Positions 38,237 through 47,875 of a stretch of 64,000 bases of DNA are shown piece by piece. The stretch is from assembly GCF_026735165.1 (NCBI RefSeq), contig NZ_JAPQES010000005.1, forward strand, positions 236,829 through 300,828. The letters are read 5' to 3'. This DNA comes from Clostridium ganghwense (GTDB lineage Bacteria > Bacillota > Clostridia > Clostridiales > Clostridiaceae). Both the position numbers and the translations under genes were made by a program. The number at the start of each line of letters is the position of its first letter. The first letter of the stretch is position 1. The notes below the pieces were generated by a model. The model searched no databases. It worked only from the letters and a program-made list of their open reading frames with translations, and was not told the DNA's origin.

Positions 38237-39241
38237 TTACCATTTATATAATAAAGCTGACATAGTATATCCACCAGCTACAGAACAAAATACTATGATA
38301 TCATCCTTTTCAAAGCACTTTTCTTTCAATTTGTCATCAAGTGCCATAATTGGACTAGTTGGACCAGTATATCCATATTTATTTCCTACAAACGTTGTCT
38401 TGTCCATGTTTGTCCCAAGTTTCTTTAAAGTAGTTTCAACTTCAAATTCGGAAAATTGAGACATAAAATAATGATCAACATCTCTAGTAGTATAACTATG
38501 CTCTTTTAAAAGATTTGTAATAAGTTTTGTCCAGTTTTCAGATAAAAAGTTAACTGCAAAAGGTTTCCATTCCATCATTCTATCATACCCATTTATTTCA
38601 TTTTTAGGCATGTTGGATAATCCACAAGCTGGAAATCTTATAGTTTCATTGTAACTATCATCAGTAAATATTTCAGAACCTATAAATCCGCTTTCTTCTT
38701 CCTCTTCTCTCGCTTCTAAGATGATGGCTGCGCCTCCATCCGCTATAGTTGAATAAACTATCATGTCGTCTTCTCTAGCAAAAGGACTAATTAACAATGA
38801 ACTTACTACTAAAACTCTTTTATATTTTTTATCTGTCTTCAAAAATCTTGTAGCTATGTCTATACCATGAAGCATTCCAATACAATCACAGTTGACATCA
38901 AAAACACCAGATACATTCTTTGCACCCAATTTATTTTTTATTATCAATGCACAGCAAGGTGTAAGGTATTCTGGTGTATCACTAGCTGATATTATCATAT
39001 CTATATCATTAGGATTTAATTTAGCAGCTTCTAATGCTTTTTTTGCTGCTTCTACAGACATAGTTATAGTATTTTCATTTTCTTGTGCCAAAGTCCTTTT
39101 ATCTCTACCTAGTTTTTCCATCATGCCTTTTAATTTAACATCCAAATCATATTTTCTAAAATGCTTAATATAATAATCATTATCTACAATTCTTTTAGGA
39201 TGATAGCTCCCTGTTCCTACTATATGTACGTTTCTAAACAT
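38237..39241 (-). CDS. KAS III-like (FabH-fold) protein with incomplete catalytic triad
   Basis: This 334-residue protein has the thiolase/KAS III fold. Cys120 in FDVNCDCIGM aligns with the FabH catalytic Cys. The two other FabH residues are replaced: the His of the usual PHQAN is Ser261 (FMSQFS), and the Asn of the usual YGNT is Tyr291 (KYGYTG). Normal decarboxylating condensation is therefore unlikely; acyl transfer or binding through Cys120 remains possible. The start at ATG 39241 has AGGAGGTATA. It is the first gene of a pair with a chemoreceptor. No fatty acid synthesis gene is near. Confidence 0.8.
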   Translation of the reverse strand: MFRNVHIVGTGSYHPKRIVDNDYYIKHFRKYDLDVKLKGMMEKLGRDKRTLAQENENTITMSVEAAKKALEAAKLNPNDIDMIISASDTPEYLTPCCALIIKNKLGAKNVSGVFDVNCDCIGMLHGIDIATRFLKTDKKYKRVLVVSSLLISPFAREDDMIVYSTIADGGAAIILEAREEEEESGFIGSEIFTDDSYNETIRFPACGLSNMPKNEINGYDRMMEWKPFAVNFLSENWTKLITNLLKEHSYTTRDVDHYFMSQFSEFEVETTLKKLGTNMDKTTFVGNKYGYTGPTSPIMALDDKLKEKCFEKDDIIVFCSVAGGYTMSALLYKW

Positions 39242-39711
39242 AATTTATACCTCCTATAATTATTATGAAATTTATTGATTTTTTAACAAAGTTTATAATT
39301 AAAATTATCACTAAAAATAGTAATATAAAATATATTGTATTGATGAAAAAATAGCAGATAGCCATATATGATACATCAGATAACACTGAACATGGTAATA
39401 TGACATTTTCAAAATCTGTATAGCTCGATATATTTTATTTTCTAGGGTTTAAATGTTAATTTTTCACTCTTTTAAGTATTTATAAATTAATAATAGTATA
39501 TATGTATTTTTTGGTAAAATCAATTATTTTAATACACATTATTCCATATTGTTCTATGTTTTTTGTGAATTAGACTTAATTATACATTTAAACGTGATTT
39601 TCCTTCGTAACAAAACTTTATATTATATCTATTCTTAAGGAACAAAAAAATTAGATAAAAATAGATTTTTTCTATTTTTATCTAATTCTTTTTTTGAATC
39701 TACTAATTCAC
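39242..39711. other. 470-base gene-free stretch upstream of the KAS III-like gene
   Basis: No open frame with a ribosome binding site was found here. It holds the KAS III-like gene leader with AGGAGG next to the start, a very A+T-rich middle in which I recognise no riboswitch or RNA, and a terminator at 39649-39687. Confidence 0.7.
39649..39687 (-). terminator. Terminator after the nucleotidyltransferase-phosphomutase gene
   Basis: AATTAGATAAAAATAGA (39649-39665) pairs perfectly with its complement at 39671-39687. A/T runs flank it on both sides; it lies 25 bases after the gene stop. Confidence 0.85.
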
Positions 39712-42165
39712 CTATACTTCTATATCCACACCAACTAAATCTTTTATTTTTCTGGCTAATTCATTACTTAATCTCTCCACCTGATCAAAGTTTTTTGATT
39801 CAGCATAAACTCTACATACTGGTTCTTCAGCATCTGGAAGAACCAGTGCCCAAGCATCAGGATAGTTTAACTTTACACCTTCAATAAGCTCTACTGATTC
39901 TGAAGAATTTTCTTCAATTAAATTTCTCATAACCTTTCCCTTCATATTCCAAGGACATACAATTTCTTGCTTCCTTTTATAATACTTAGGGAATTTTGAT
40001 ATTATTTTAGAAAGCGCTAAATTAGAATTTGCCATTAAATTTAAAGTAAGCATGACTATTCCTACAGCATCATGAACATTTAAATAGGAATTAACTACCT
40101 CTCTTTTATTTAAATTTTTCTCGTTCTTTATATATGCTTCTAATATATTATTTTGCGAAGTTTTAGTCCTTATGAATTTAGCCCCACACATATAAGCTAT
40201 TTGTTCCATAGAACCAGAAGATGTTACTGGTACTACTAAAGTTTTAAGTTCAGTTGATTTTAACATAATAAATGCTTTAAGGGCATCATATGTATCATCT
40301 TTTATAATCTTGCCTTTTTCATCAACTAAAACAGCCGAATCACCCTCATCAGAAATGTATACGCCTAAATTTGCACCATTTAATATAACCGCTCTACTAA
40401 TTCCTCTTAAATCTTTTGCTTCATCATATAACTTAACATTTACCTTAAGCTCTGACAAAATATTCTTCATTACTGAATTTATTAAAGTATTTCTTGTACT
40501 TAATACTATCTTATACTTTTGCATTTTTATATTATGAACCTGCAATTTATTCACAAGACTTCTAATATAATATTCAACTGTATCTGATAGATGGGTAATT
40601 TTCTTTAAAGCATCATTTTTAACTCTCCTAAAATCTTCCCTTATAAAACTATTTTCTATACTTCTTTCCATATTTTTATCAATATCTACTCCGTTTTTAT
40701 CCATAAACAAGATATTAACTCTTTGTGGATCATCCCTATCTACTACAACATGAATTGCTCCACTAACCCCAAAAAACATTACAGCATATCTTGTCATTGC
40801 AGTAGTCATCCTTTTTAAATCATATACTTCAATCCCCATAGAAATAAGCCCTGTAGCTAATGCATATTTAAACATTTGAGCTGCACCGTCATCACTACAA
40901 CTTATTGCAACCTTAGCACCAGATTTTAATAAAGACCCATATGAAGATCCTAACTTTGATACAAACTCAGGCGTTATATCTACATTTATTCCTCCACTTA
41001 TGCCTCTCTTACCAAATAAAGCTTTAGAAAATTTTCCACCCCAAATTACATTTGATTTTACTACAGAACTTGCACCAATTAATTTATTAGGCCATATTTT
41101 AATTCCAGGTTTTACTATTGATTTAGTTTCAATCAAAGTATCATCACCTATTGCTGCCTCTTCAAAAACTGCACTTCTTGATTCTAACTGTACATTTTTA
41201 CATAAAACAGCCCCTCTAACTTCAGCATTATCACCAATATAACAATTGTCAAAGGCTATGCTTCTCTTTATGGTAGCATCTGAAGAAACTATATTATTTT
41301 TTCCTAAAATAGTATAAGGTCCTATTTTAGCTCCAGCATAAATTTTTGTATTACTTCCTATATACGAAGGTGATGTAATCTTAGCTTGAGGATTTATTTG
41401 ACAATTCTTCCCTATCCATATACCCTCTCCATATCTTTCTCCTTTTATTTTTACCTTTACGATTCCTTTTAAAATATCAAAATGACATTTAATATATTGT
41501 TCTATATTACCTATATCACACCAATATCCATCAGCCACATATGCATATACAGGTTTATTATTACTTAATAAAATAGGAAATAAATCATTGCTAAAATCAA
41601 ATTTCTGATTTTGTTCATAATAATCAAAAATTTCAGGTTCTAATATATATATGCCTGTATTTACTTTGTCACTAAAAACCTCGCTCCAACTTGGTTTTTC
41701 AAGAAATCCAGTAACTTTTCCTTCTTTATCTGTTACAACAACTCCATACTCTAAAGGAACTGGAACTTCCTTTAATACTAATGTTGCTATTGCTTTTTTC
41801 TTTTTATGATAAGCAATAGCTTTAGATATATCAATATCAGTTAATGCATCTCCACTTATAACAATAAATGTATCATCTAAAAATTTTTCTGCATTCTTAA
41901 CACTTCCTGCAGTGCCTAAAGGATTTTCTTCCATAAAATAATTTAAATTAACTCCAAATTTTTTTCCGTCTTCAAAATAACTTATAATTTCATCCGATAG
42001 GTACTGAAGCGTTACAGCTATGTTAGTTATGCCATTTTTTTTAAGCAGTTCTATTGCATATTCCAATACTGGTTTATCCAGTATTGGCATCATAGGCTTT
42101 GGAATATTACAAGTTAACGGTCTTAACCTTGTGCCTTGCCCCCCCGCCATAATTACTGCTTTCAT
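39712..42165 (-). CDS. Sugar nucleotidyltransferase fused to a degenerate phosphohexomutase
   Basis: This is an 817-residue fusion. Residues 1-235 form a nucleotidyltransferase (MKAVIMAGGQGTRLRPLT, IPKPMMPI). Residues about 245-370 are left-handed beta-helix hexapeptide repeats (IGSNTKIYAGAKIGPYTILG). Residues about 380-817 resemble phosphomannomutase. In that last domain the usual TASHNP serine loop is replaced by VSGAIHVVVDRDDP and the usual DGDADR metal loop by DEGDSAVLVD, so mutase activity is doubtful. Relatives are annotated as mannose-1-phosphate guanylyltransferases. It follows a glycosyltransferase by 37 bases, suggesting polysaccharide or glycogen-like synthesis. Confidence 0.87.
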   Translation of the reverse strand: MKAVIMAGGQGTRLRPLTCNIPKPMMPILDKPVLEYAIELLKKNGITNIAVTLQYLSDEIISYFEDGKKFGVNLNYFMEENPLGTAGSVKNAEKFLDDTFIVISGDALTDIDISKAIAYHKKKKAIATLVLKEVPVPLEYGVVVTDKEGKVTGFLEKPSWSEVFSDKVNTGIYILEPEIFDYYEQNQKFDFSNDLFPILLSNNKPVYAYVADGYWCDIGNIEQYIKCHFDILKGIVKVKIKGERYGEGIWIGKNCQINPQAKITSPSYIGSNTKIYAGAKIGPYTILGKNNIVSSDATIKRSIAFDNCYIGDNAEVRGAVLCKNVQLESRSAVFEEAAIGDDTLIETKSIVKPGIKIWPNKLIGASSVVKSNVIWGGKFSKALFGKRGISGGINVDITPEFVSKLGSSYGSLLKSGAKVAISCSDDGAAQMFKYALATGLISMGIEVYDLKRMTTAMTRYAVMFFGVSGAIHVVVDRDDPQRVNILFMDKNGVDIDKNMERSIENSFIREDFRRVKNDALKKITHLSDTVEYYIRSLVNKLQVHNIKMQKYKIVLSTRNTLINSVMKNILSELKVNVKLYDEAKDLRGISRAVILNGANLGVYISDEGDSAVLVDEKGKIIKDDTYDALKAFIMLKSTELKTLVVPVTSSGSMEQIAYMCGAKFIRTKTSQNNILEAYIKNEKNLNKREVVNSYLNVHDAVGIVMLTLNLMANSNLALSKIISKFPKYYKRKQEIVCPWNMKGKVMRNLIEENSSESVELIEGVKLNYPDAWALVLPDAEEPVCRVYAESKNFDQVERLSNELARKIKDLVGVDIEV

Positions 42166-42202
42166 AAACTCCCCCCTATATGTTAATATCTTTTTAATTA
42201 AT

Positions 42203-43408
42203 CTATTGTTTCTTCTCTACTTCCCATTCAGTTTCTTTGGCCTCATTTTTAACCTGTTCATACATTTGTACTGTTAAACAAGCTATTTTATCCCAAGAAT
42301 ATTTTTCACGAATATATCTATAAGCATTCTCTTTTAATTTTTTTGATAATTCCTCATTACTTAAAAGTTCTAAAACATTCTTCTTTAAACTTTCAACTGA
42401 GCCTGGTATGAATTTCATTCCATTAACCTTATGTTCAACTATTTCTGAAAATCCACCTACATCGGAAACTACTATTGGACATCCTGCTGCCATTCCCTCT
42501 AAAGCAACAATTCCAAAAGGTTCATATAAAGATGGAAAAATAGCCATATCTGCTACTTTATATAATTTATTTTTGCTATTATCTTCCATATATCCAGTAA
42601 ATAAAACTTTATCAGATAAGCCTATATCTCTTACCTTTTTCTTTAATTCGTCTGTCATTGGCCCTGTACCTGCAATTATAAATTTTGTTTTATTATGTTT
42701 TTTAATTATTTGAGATGCAGCATTTATTAAAATATGTATCCCTTTTTCAAAAACATGTCTTCCAACATAAAAAACTATTTTTTCATCATCTTTAGCAAAT
42801 TTTCTTCTAAACTGAAGAGTATCAAAATCTAATTGAAACTCATTTGCTTCTACTCCATTAGGAATAACCCATATTTTCTCCCAAGGTGTAGAAAATACAT
42901 TTTTTATTTGTTCTCTCATATAATTGCTGCATGCTACAACCTTCCAAGATTCGTATGTAAGCATCCATTCTACTGATGATATATATCTTTGCATATCAGT
43001 CTTTATTCCATTATTTCTTCCATACTCTGTAGCATGTATTGTACTCACTACTGGAATATTAAAAGCCCATTTTAGTGTTTTGGCTGCATATGTCGTAAGC
43101 CAATCATGGGCATGTATAATATCCATTTCTCCCTTATCATTTATTAGACGTATACCTTCTTCTATCATTGCAAAATTAAGCTGCATAATCCACTTTGTAA
43201 AATCTTGTGTTTCTAGATTATAAGGAGATACTCTATGAATTAGAACTCCATTATCATTTTCTTTAATAGGAGCTGTTCCTTCTTCACAGGTAATCACATG
43301 AACCTCATGTCCCTTATTTGCTAAACTATGTGATAAATAATAAACATGATTTGATAGTCCCCCTACATTCTTTGGTGGATACTCCCATGATAGCATTAAT
43401 ATTCTCAT
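42203..43408 (-). CDS. GT4-family glycosyltransferase
   Basis: This 401-residue GT-B glycosyltransferase opens with MRILMLSWEYPPKNVGGLSNHV, the nucleotide-sugar glycine loop of GT4/glycogen-synthase-like enzymes. It has HAHDW, VIPNGVE, and the donor-binding EPFGIVALEGMAAGCPIVVSDVGG with the E-x7-E motif. It would transfer a sugar from a nucleotide donor; the acceptor is not known. The start at ATG 43408 has AAGGAGTG. It is the first gene of an operon with the sugar nucleotidyltransferase fusion. Confidence 0.9.
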   Translation of the reverse strand: MRILMLSWEYPPKNVGGLSNHVYYLSHSLANKGHEVHVITCEEGTAPIKENDNGVLIHRVSPYNLETQDFTKWIMQLNFAMIEEGIRLINDKGEMDIIHAHDWLTTYAAKTLKWAFNIPVVSTIHATEYGRNNGIKTDMQRYISSVEWMLTYESWKVVACSNYMREQIKNVFSTPWEKIWVIPNGVEANEFQLDFDTLQFRRKFAKDDEKIVFYVGRHVFEKGIHILINAASQIIKKHNKTKFIIAGTGPMTDELKKKVRDIGLSDKVLFTGYMEDNSKNKLYKVADMAIFPSLYEPFGIVALEGMAAGCPIVVSDVGGFSEIVEHKVNGMKFIPGSVESLKKNVLELLSNEELSKKLKENAYRYIREKYSWDKIACLTVQMYEQVKNEAKETEWEVEKKQ

Positions 43409-43650
43409 ATATTACACTCCTTTGATTTATAGTTAATTTCATAATTCGTTATTACCATTTTTTTCTACAATATATATTATAATGTATAAAGATATATTTT
43501 CAACCATTATTTGTAAATAAACTTCACTGGTATAATTCTATAGATTCTTCTAACCAAGATCTTTGAATATTAAAAATAAGCTACATTTAAATTATATTAT
43601 TTATGTAAGAATTAAATGTTACATCATTTACATATTATGTATATATAAAA

Positions 43651-43686
43651 ATAGCACAAACAACTTAATTAAAGTGTTTGTGCTAT
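43651..43686 (-). terminator. Terminator after the MATE gene
   Basis: ATAGCACAAACA (43651-43662) pairs perfectly with TGTTTGTGCTAT (43675-43686), with a T-rich exit on the minus strand. Confidence 0.88.
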
Positions 43687-43696
43687 CTCTATATTT

Positions 43697-45085
43697 TTAA
43701 ATAGACTCTACAATATCAATTTTTGACTTAGTTTCAGTTATATTCTTCATCCACTTTTTCGAATACACTAATTTCAATCCGATAATCAATCTTACAAGCT
43801 CCTCTCCAGAAATTATTAAGTAAACCCACTGAATTGGAAGCTTTAACACAAAAGCTGAAATGAAACCAATAGGAACACCAATACCCCATGTACCAACTAT
43901 ATCTAAATACAGGGTATATTTAGTCTTTCCACCACTTCTTAAAATTCCGCCACCTATAATCATATTTGAAACCTTAATCCATAAAACTATACTAAACATT
44001 ACTAAAATCTTAATTGTATAGTCTTTTACATCACTAGATACATTGAATACTGAAACATATAAATTTGAACAAATTATTAATAAAACTCCAAATATACTTG
44101 AGCCAACAATTCCTAATTTAATAAATTTTTTGGAATATTTAAAAGCAACTTCGTTATCCCATATACCTAACTTATTTCCTATCATAATTCCAGCTGCACT
44201 ACTTACTCCTGAAAATAATCCTATACTTAAACCTTGTATAGGATAGGTCAAAGTCATTGCTGCAACCTCTATAGTCCCCATCCTTCCATATACAATAGAA
44301 TACATTGTTTCACCTAATGCCCACATAAATTCACTTATTAATAAAGGACTTGCCACAATAAAAATTTTCTTCATAAATACTAATGAAATATCAAACATTT
44401 CATTAATCTTAAATGCAGCTGGATATTTATTTACATAAGTAATAATTAATATCAAAACACATTCTACAAATCTAGTAATAGTTGTAGCATAAGCTGCCCC
44501 ATATAATCCCATATGTGGCAAACCAAATTTTCCAAATATAAATAAATAATTTAATAATGTATTTAATCCAACCGCAAATAATCCTGCATACATTGGTGTC
44601 TTAACATGTTCTGTACTTCTTAAAACTGATGAATAAATAGAAATGAAAAGCATCGGTATATATCCCACTGCAATAATTCTAAGATATACACTTCCTAATT
44701 CAACTATTTTTGTATCTTTAGTATAAAGATTTAATACTTGCTGTGAAAACATCAATGAAATTAAAGTAAATATAGTTGTTATAAACGCTCCAAATATAAA
44801 AGTTCCCCCTAATGTACGTCCTATATTTGGAGTATCTTTTTTCCCCCAAAATTGAGCCGCAAAAATAGATGTTACTGAAGCAATAGCACCTAAGGTTATC
44901 AATAAGATAAAAGGAAATCTTGATCCTAAACCCACTGCCGCAATTGCCTCTTCTCCAAGCTGTCCTATCATAAATTGATCAATCATACTCAAAGAAGCTT
45001 GAAATAGACTTTGAATAGAAACAGGTATAGCTATTGCTAACATAGTCTTATAATAATATTTATCTTTTAAAAACCCTTTAATCAT
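43697..45085 (-). CDS. MATE family efflux transporter
   Basis: This 462-residue, 12-helix protein of the multidrug and toxic compound extrusion family has the conserved SLFQASLSMIDQFMIGQLGEEAIAAVGLG near the N-terminus and the repeated half in residues 230-450. It exports cationic drugs or metabolites in exchange for Na+ or H+; the substrate is unknown. The start at ATG 45085 has AGGTAGGTG. It lies 61 bases downstream of a TrmB regulator on the same strand, which probably controls it. Confidence 0.93.
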   Translation of the reverse strand: MIKGFLKDKYYYKTMLAIAIPVSIQSLFQASLSMIDQFMIGQLGEEAIAAVGLGSRFPFILLITLGAIASVTSIFAAQFWGKKDTPNIGRTLGGTFIFGAFITTIFTLISLMFSQQVLNLYTKDTKIVELGSVYLRIIAVGYIPMLFISIYSSVLRSTEHVKTPMYAGLFAVGLNTLLNYLFIFGKFGLPHMGLYGAAYATTITRFVECVLILIITYVNKYPAAFKINEMFDISLVFMKKIFIVASPLLISEFMWALGETMYSIVYGRMGTIEVAAMTLTYPIQGLSIGLFSGVSSAAGIMIGNKLGIWDNEVAFKYSKKFIKLGIVGSSIFGVLLIICSNLYVSVFNVSSDVKDYTIKILVMFSIVLWIKVSNMIIGGGILRSGGKTKYTLYLDIVGTWGIGVPIGFISAFVLKLPIQWVYLIISGEELVRLIIGLKLVYSKKWMKNITETKSKIDIVESI

Positions 45086-45146
45086 AATACACCTACCTTT
45101 ATTTATATAACTAAGTTCACTTACTCTAAATTTTATATATTTAAAT

Positions 45147-45932
45147 TTATCTATTTTCTAAAATTGTATTTATTTTTATTTCATCATCAATTAAATTCTT
45201 TTTATATTTATCTTTTAATCTTAGAAGATATATGTCATTATGAATATGTTCCGAAACAATAGAAGCCAAAAGAACATTCTCTGTAAAAGTTCCTAAAAAT
45301 TCTTCTCGATGTTTTCCCCTGTCTGCAATTAATGTTCTTTTACAATCTACAACTAACATTATTCTTGTTTGCTTACCAAAACAACTAGAATCGCAATGAT
45401 TATATATTTCTACCGGAAGATCTTTACCATTAAGCTTAGCAAAAGAAAATACAATTATTCTAACTCCTCTTTTCCCTAATTCTATAAACTCTTTTGAAAA
45501 TGTTTGAAGATTAAAATCAGTATTTATATAAACTTCTTTTTCTGCTGTTAAAAGTATTTCTCTTGTTTTTGAAATAACATTATCATATCCTTCTATATTT
45601 AAGTACCGTTCTTCTGAATCCGAATTTCCTAATTGATTTAATTTCGTTTCCAATAAATCAGCGGTTTCAATAAATTCAGTTTTCATTTTATTTATTAAGG
45701 TTGTAGGATTTTCTGCCTTATATATTTGAGAATCACCTGGCAATAAAAATATAACTCCTCTTTTGTATAAATTATCTAAAGCTGAATACACCGAAGAACG
45801 AGACATGTTTAAATTTTTAGCAATTTGATATCCATTTAAGCTTGAATTTTTTAATAAATTAATATAAACTGCTGCTTCTGTTTTTGAGAAATTCAACTTT
45901 TCTAATAAGTTTACTACTTTATTCATGTTCAT
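45147..45932 (-). CDS. TrmB-family transcriptional regulator
   Basis: This 261-residue protein has an N-terminal winged helix (FSKTEAAVYINLLKNSSLNGYQIAKNLNMSRSSVYSALDNL, about 15-55) and a C-terminal phospholipase-D-like effector domain (residues about 110-245) that in TrmB relatives binds sugars. Two starts are possible, ATG 45932 (four bases after GGGGAGG) or ATG 45926 (ten bases). A perfect palindrome at 45952-45974 lies directly upstream and is a likely operator. With the MATE gene downstream this looks like an autoregulated efflux operon. Confidence 0.88.
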   Translation of the reverse strand: MNMNKVVNLLEKLNFSKTEAAVYINLLKNSSLNGYQIAKNLNMSRSSVYSALDNLYKRGVIFLLPGDSQIYKAENPTTLINKMKTEFIETADLLETKLNQLGNSDSEERYLNIEGYDNVISKTREILLTAEKEVYINTDFNLQTFSKEFIELGKRGVRIIVFSFAKLNGKDLPVEIYNHCDSSCFGKQTRIMLVVDCKRTLIADRGKHREEFLGTFTENVLLASIVSEHIHNDIYLLRLKDKYKKNLIDDEIKINTILENR

Positions 45933-45951
45933 TATACCTCCCCTTTTAGCT

Positions 45952-45974
45952 TAGTAGTACATTATGTACTACTA
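45952..45974. promoter_or_regulatory. Palindromic operator upstream of the TrmB gene
   Basis: The arm TAGTAGTACAT (45952-45962) and its exact complement ATGTACTACTA (45964-45974) flank a single T. The site lies 20 bases upstream of the TrmB start, where a repressor would block transcription. Confidence 0.75.
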
Positions 45975-46038
45975 TATTATATATGTATCATAAGCCATTT
46001 ATTCCCTAATGTCAATAATATAAATCTACAAAAAAAAT

Positions 46039-46069
46039 AAAAAGGATATTGTCCTACAATATCCTTTTT
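46039..46069 (-). terminator. Terminator after the slipin gene
   Basis: AAAAAGGATATTGT (46039-46052) pairs perfectly with ACAATATCCTTTTT (46056-46069), with a T-rich exit on the minus strand. Confidence 0.88.
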
Positions 46070-46096
46070 AAAACTTTATTTAACTGTTTTCTTGCA

Positions 46097-47041
46097 TTAT
46101 TTTTCTTCTTTTTTTATCATTTCTCCTATTGCAGCTATACTTCCTAAAGAAGATAATGTTTCATTTGGAAGTATAAGCTTATTACTAGGTCCATTAGCCA
46201 TTTCTTTAAGAGCTTCAACTTGTTTTAATGCTATAACAGTTTCATTTGTTCCTGATTCAATTATTGCTCTGTTTACATTATTTATTGCTTCAGCCTCAGC
46301 TTTTGCAACTATTTCAATAGCCTTAGCTTTACCTTCAGCTTCAAGTAATTGAGATTCACGAAGACCTTCTGCACGTCTAATATTAGCTTCTTTTTCAGCT
46401 TCTGCATTAAGTATTCTAGCTTGCTTTTCACCTTCTGCTCTCTCTATTTCACTTTGTCTTTCTCCTTCTGCTTGAAGTATACTTGCTCTCTTATCTCTTT
46501 CTGCTCTCATTTGTTTTTCCATAGCTTGTTGAATTTCTGACGGTGGAATTATATTTTTTATTTCTACTGATAAAATCTTAATTCCATAAGCATCTGTAAT
46601 CTCATCTATTATTTCAAGCAGCTTGGAGTTTATTCTATCTCTTCCTGATAAAACTTCATCCAAAGACATTTCTCCAACTATATTTCTCATATTTGTAATA
46701 GTTGAATAAACTATACCTGATTTATAATCCTCTATATTATAAACTGCAGCCTTAGGTTCTAATACTTTATAGAAAATAACATTATCTATTGATATCTTAA
46801 CATTATCCTTTGTAATAACACTTTGAGGTTGAATATCTAAAATTTGTTGTTTTGTTGAAATTTTGCGTCTTACATAATCTGCAAATGGAATTGTAAAATG
46901 CCATCCTGGCTCAAGATTTCTATGATATTGTCCAAATCTTTCAACGATGTAAATATATCCTGTGTTTACAATTTTAATTGATGATAAAACTGCTGCTAAA
47001 ATTATAACTAACAATATTACTCCTAAAATACTCTCAAACAT
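46097..47041 (-). CDS. SPFH/band 7 slipin family membrane protein
   Basis: This is a 314-residue stomatin/QmcA-like protein. One N-terminal transmembrane helix (residues 4-22) is followed by the SPFH domain (IVERFGQYHRNLEPGWHFTIPF) and a long Ala/Glu-rich coiled coil with near-repeats such as AEGERQSEIERAEGEKQARI (about 190-255). Such proteins form membrane microdomain assemblies and influence membrane proteases. The start at ATG 47041 has AAAGGGGTATT. It lies 26 bases after the nfeD gene, its usual partner. Confidence 0.93.
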   Translation of the reverse strand: MFESILGVILLVIILAAVLSSIKIVNTGYIYIVERFGQYHRNLEPGWHFTIPFADYVRRKISTKQQILDIQPQSVITKDNVKISIDNVIFYKVLEPKAAVYNIEDYKSGIVYSTITNMRNIVGEMSLDEVLSGRDRINSKLLEIIDEITDAYGIKILSVEIKNIIPPSEIQQAMEKQMRAERDKRASILQAEGERQSEIERAEGEKQARILNAEAEKEANIRRAEGLRESQLLEAEGKAKAIEIVAKAEAEAINNVNRAIIESGTNETVIALKQVEALKEMANGPSNKLILPNETLSSLGSIAAIGEMIKKEEK

Positions 47042-47067
47042 ATAAAATACCCCTTTCTTTATTTATA

Positions 47068-47496
47068 TTAATTTTTTTTAATAACTAACTTATTGCCTTC
47101 AATGCCAATAATTTTCACTTTCTCTCCTTTATCTATATACTCTCCAACATTTTTTACTGTCCAGTATATACCACCAAATTTTATTGTAGCTTTTTCTTTA
47201 ATATTTTTATCACAGATAAATTCTTGTCCTATATACTCTTCTTCCATTCTTGGAGTTATAGGAACTGTCTTTTTTATTGTCTTTTTTACTATAGGATAAC
47301 CAATGGCCATCAAAGTCACACTTGAAGCAATAAAAGTAATAAGTTGAGTTGAAAAAGGGAAATGAAGCAAAGTCAATATTACTGCCAATATTCCTCCAAC
47401 TGTAAACCATATAAATAAAAAGCTGCTAGTAGCTGCATCTACTGCCAACGCAAAAGCTGCTATAACAATCCATAGTATTAATTGAGCCCACATCAT
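47068..47496 (-). CDS. NfeD family membrane protein
   Basis: This 142-residue NfeD-short protein has three hydrophobic helices (residues about 5-75) and a C-terminal OB-fold domain (YIGQEFICDKNIKEKATIKFGGIYWTVK). NfeD proteins work with slipins, in some species beside a membrane serine protease. Here no protease domain is fused. The start at ATG 47496 follows AAAGGAGTAG. It forms a two-gene operon with the slipin gene. Confidence 0.9.
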   Translation of the reverse strand: MMWAQLILWIVIAAFALAVDAATSSFLFIWFTVGGILAVILTLLHFPFSTQLITFIASSVTLMAIGYPIVKKTIKKTVPITPRMEEEYIGQEFICDKNIKEKATIKFGGIYWTVKNVGEYIDKGEKVKIIGIEGNKLVIKKN

Positions 47497-47875
47497 ATAT
47501 ACTACTCCTTTCCAAGATATTATATATAATCACCTTAATCTTATTATATATCACTGTGCAATACTTTAACATGATATTCAAAATATTTCAATCATATATA
47601 TCTAGTGGTTATATTAATATAATATAGTATTTTATAAAATAATAAAAGTTTTATTTTGATTGATTATAAGTTATTTGTTACCATTTTAACAGTTATTCTT
47701 TCTTCTATTGCTTTTTTCGTAGAATTTCTAATCTTTTCATCTATTTATAAAATCTTTACTTAAATTCCCTTCTTATGTTTTAATATAAGTTGACAAACAA
47801 GCCCTAGAAAGTGTAGATTTTAATTAGTTTTAAAATTAGTATTATACAAAAACTAGAAATTGGAGTGTGAATGTA
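47497..47875. other. Divergent gene-free region between nfeD and nadE
   Basis: These 379 bases hold the nfeD leader on the minus side and the nadE promoter (47790-47819) and leader on the plus side. The A+T-rich middle shows no gene or RNA that I recognise. Confidence 0.7.
47790..47819 (+). promoter_or_regulatory. Sigma-A-type promoter of nadE
   Basis: TTGACA (47790-47795), an 18-base spacer and TAGATT (47814-47819), 57 bases upstream of the nadE start. Confidence 0.6.

Noticed and set aside
46092-46352. Plus-strand frame opposite the slipin gene
   Set aside because: Antisense to the Ala/Glu-rich coiled-coil coding region; the repetitive composition keeps the opposite frame open.
46300-46510. 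Short near-repeats in DNA within the slipin gene
   Set aside because: They encode the repeated AEGEKQ-like coiled coil of the SPFH protein and are not a mobile or CRISPR repeat.
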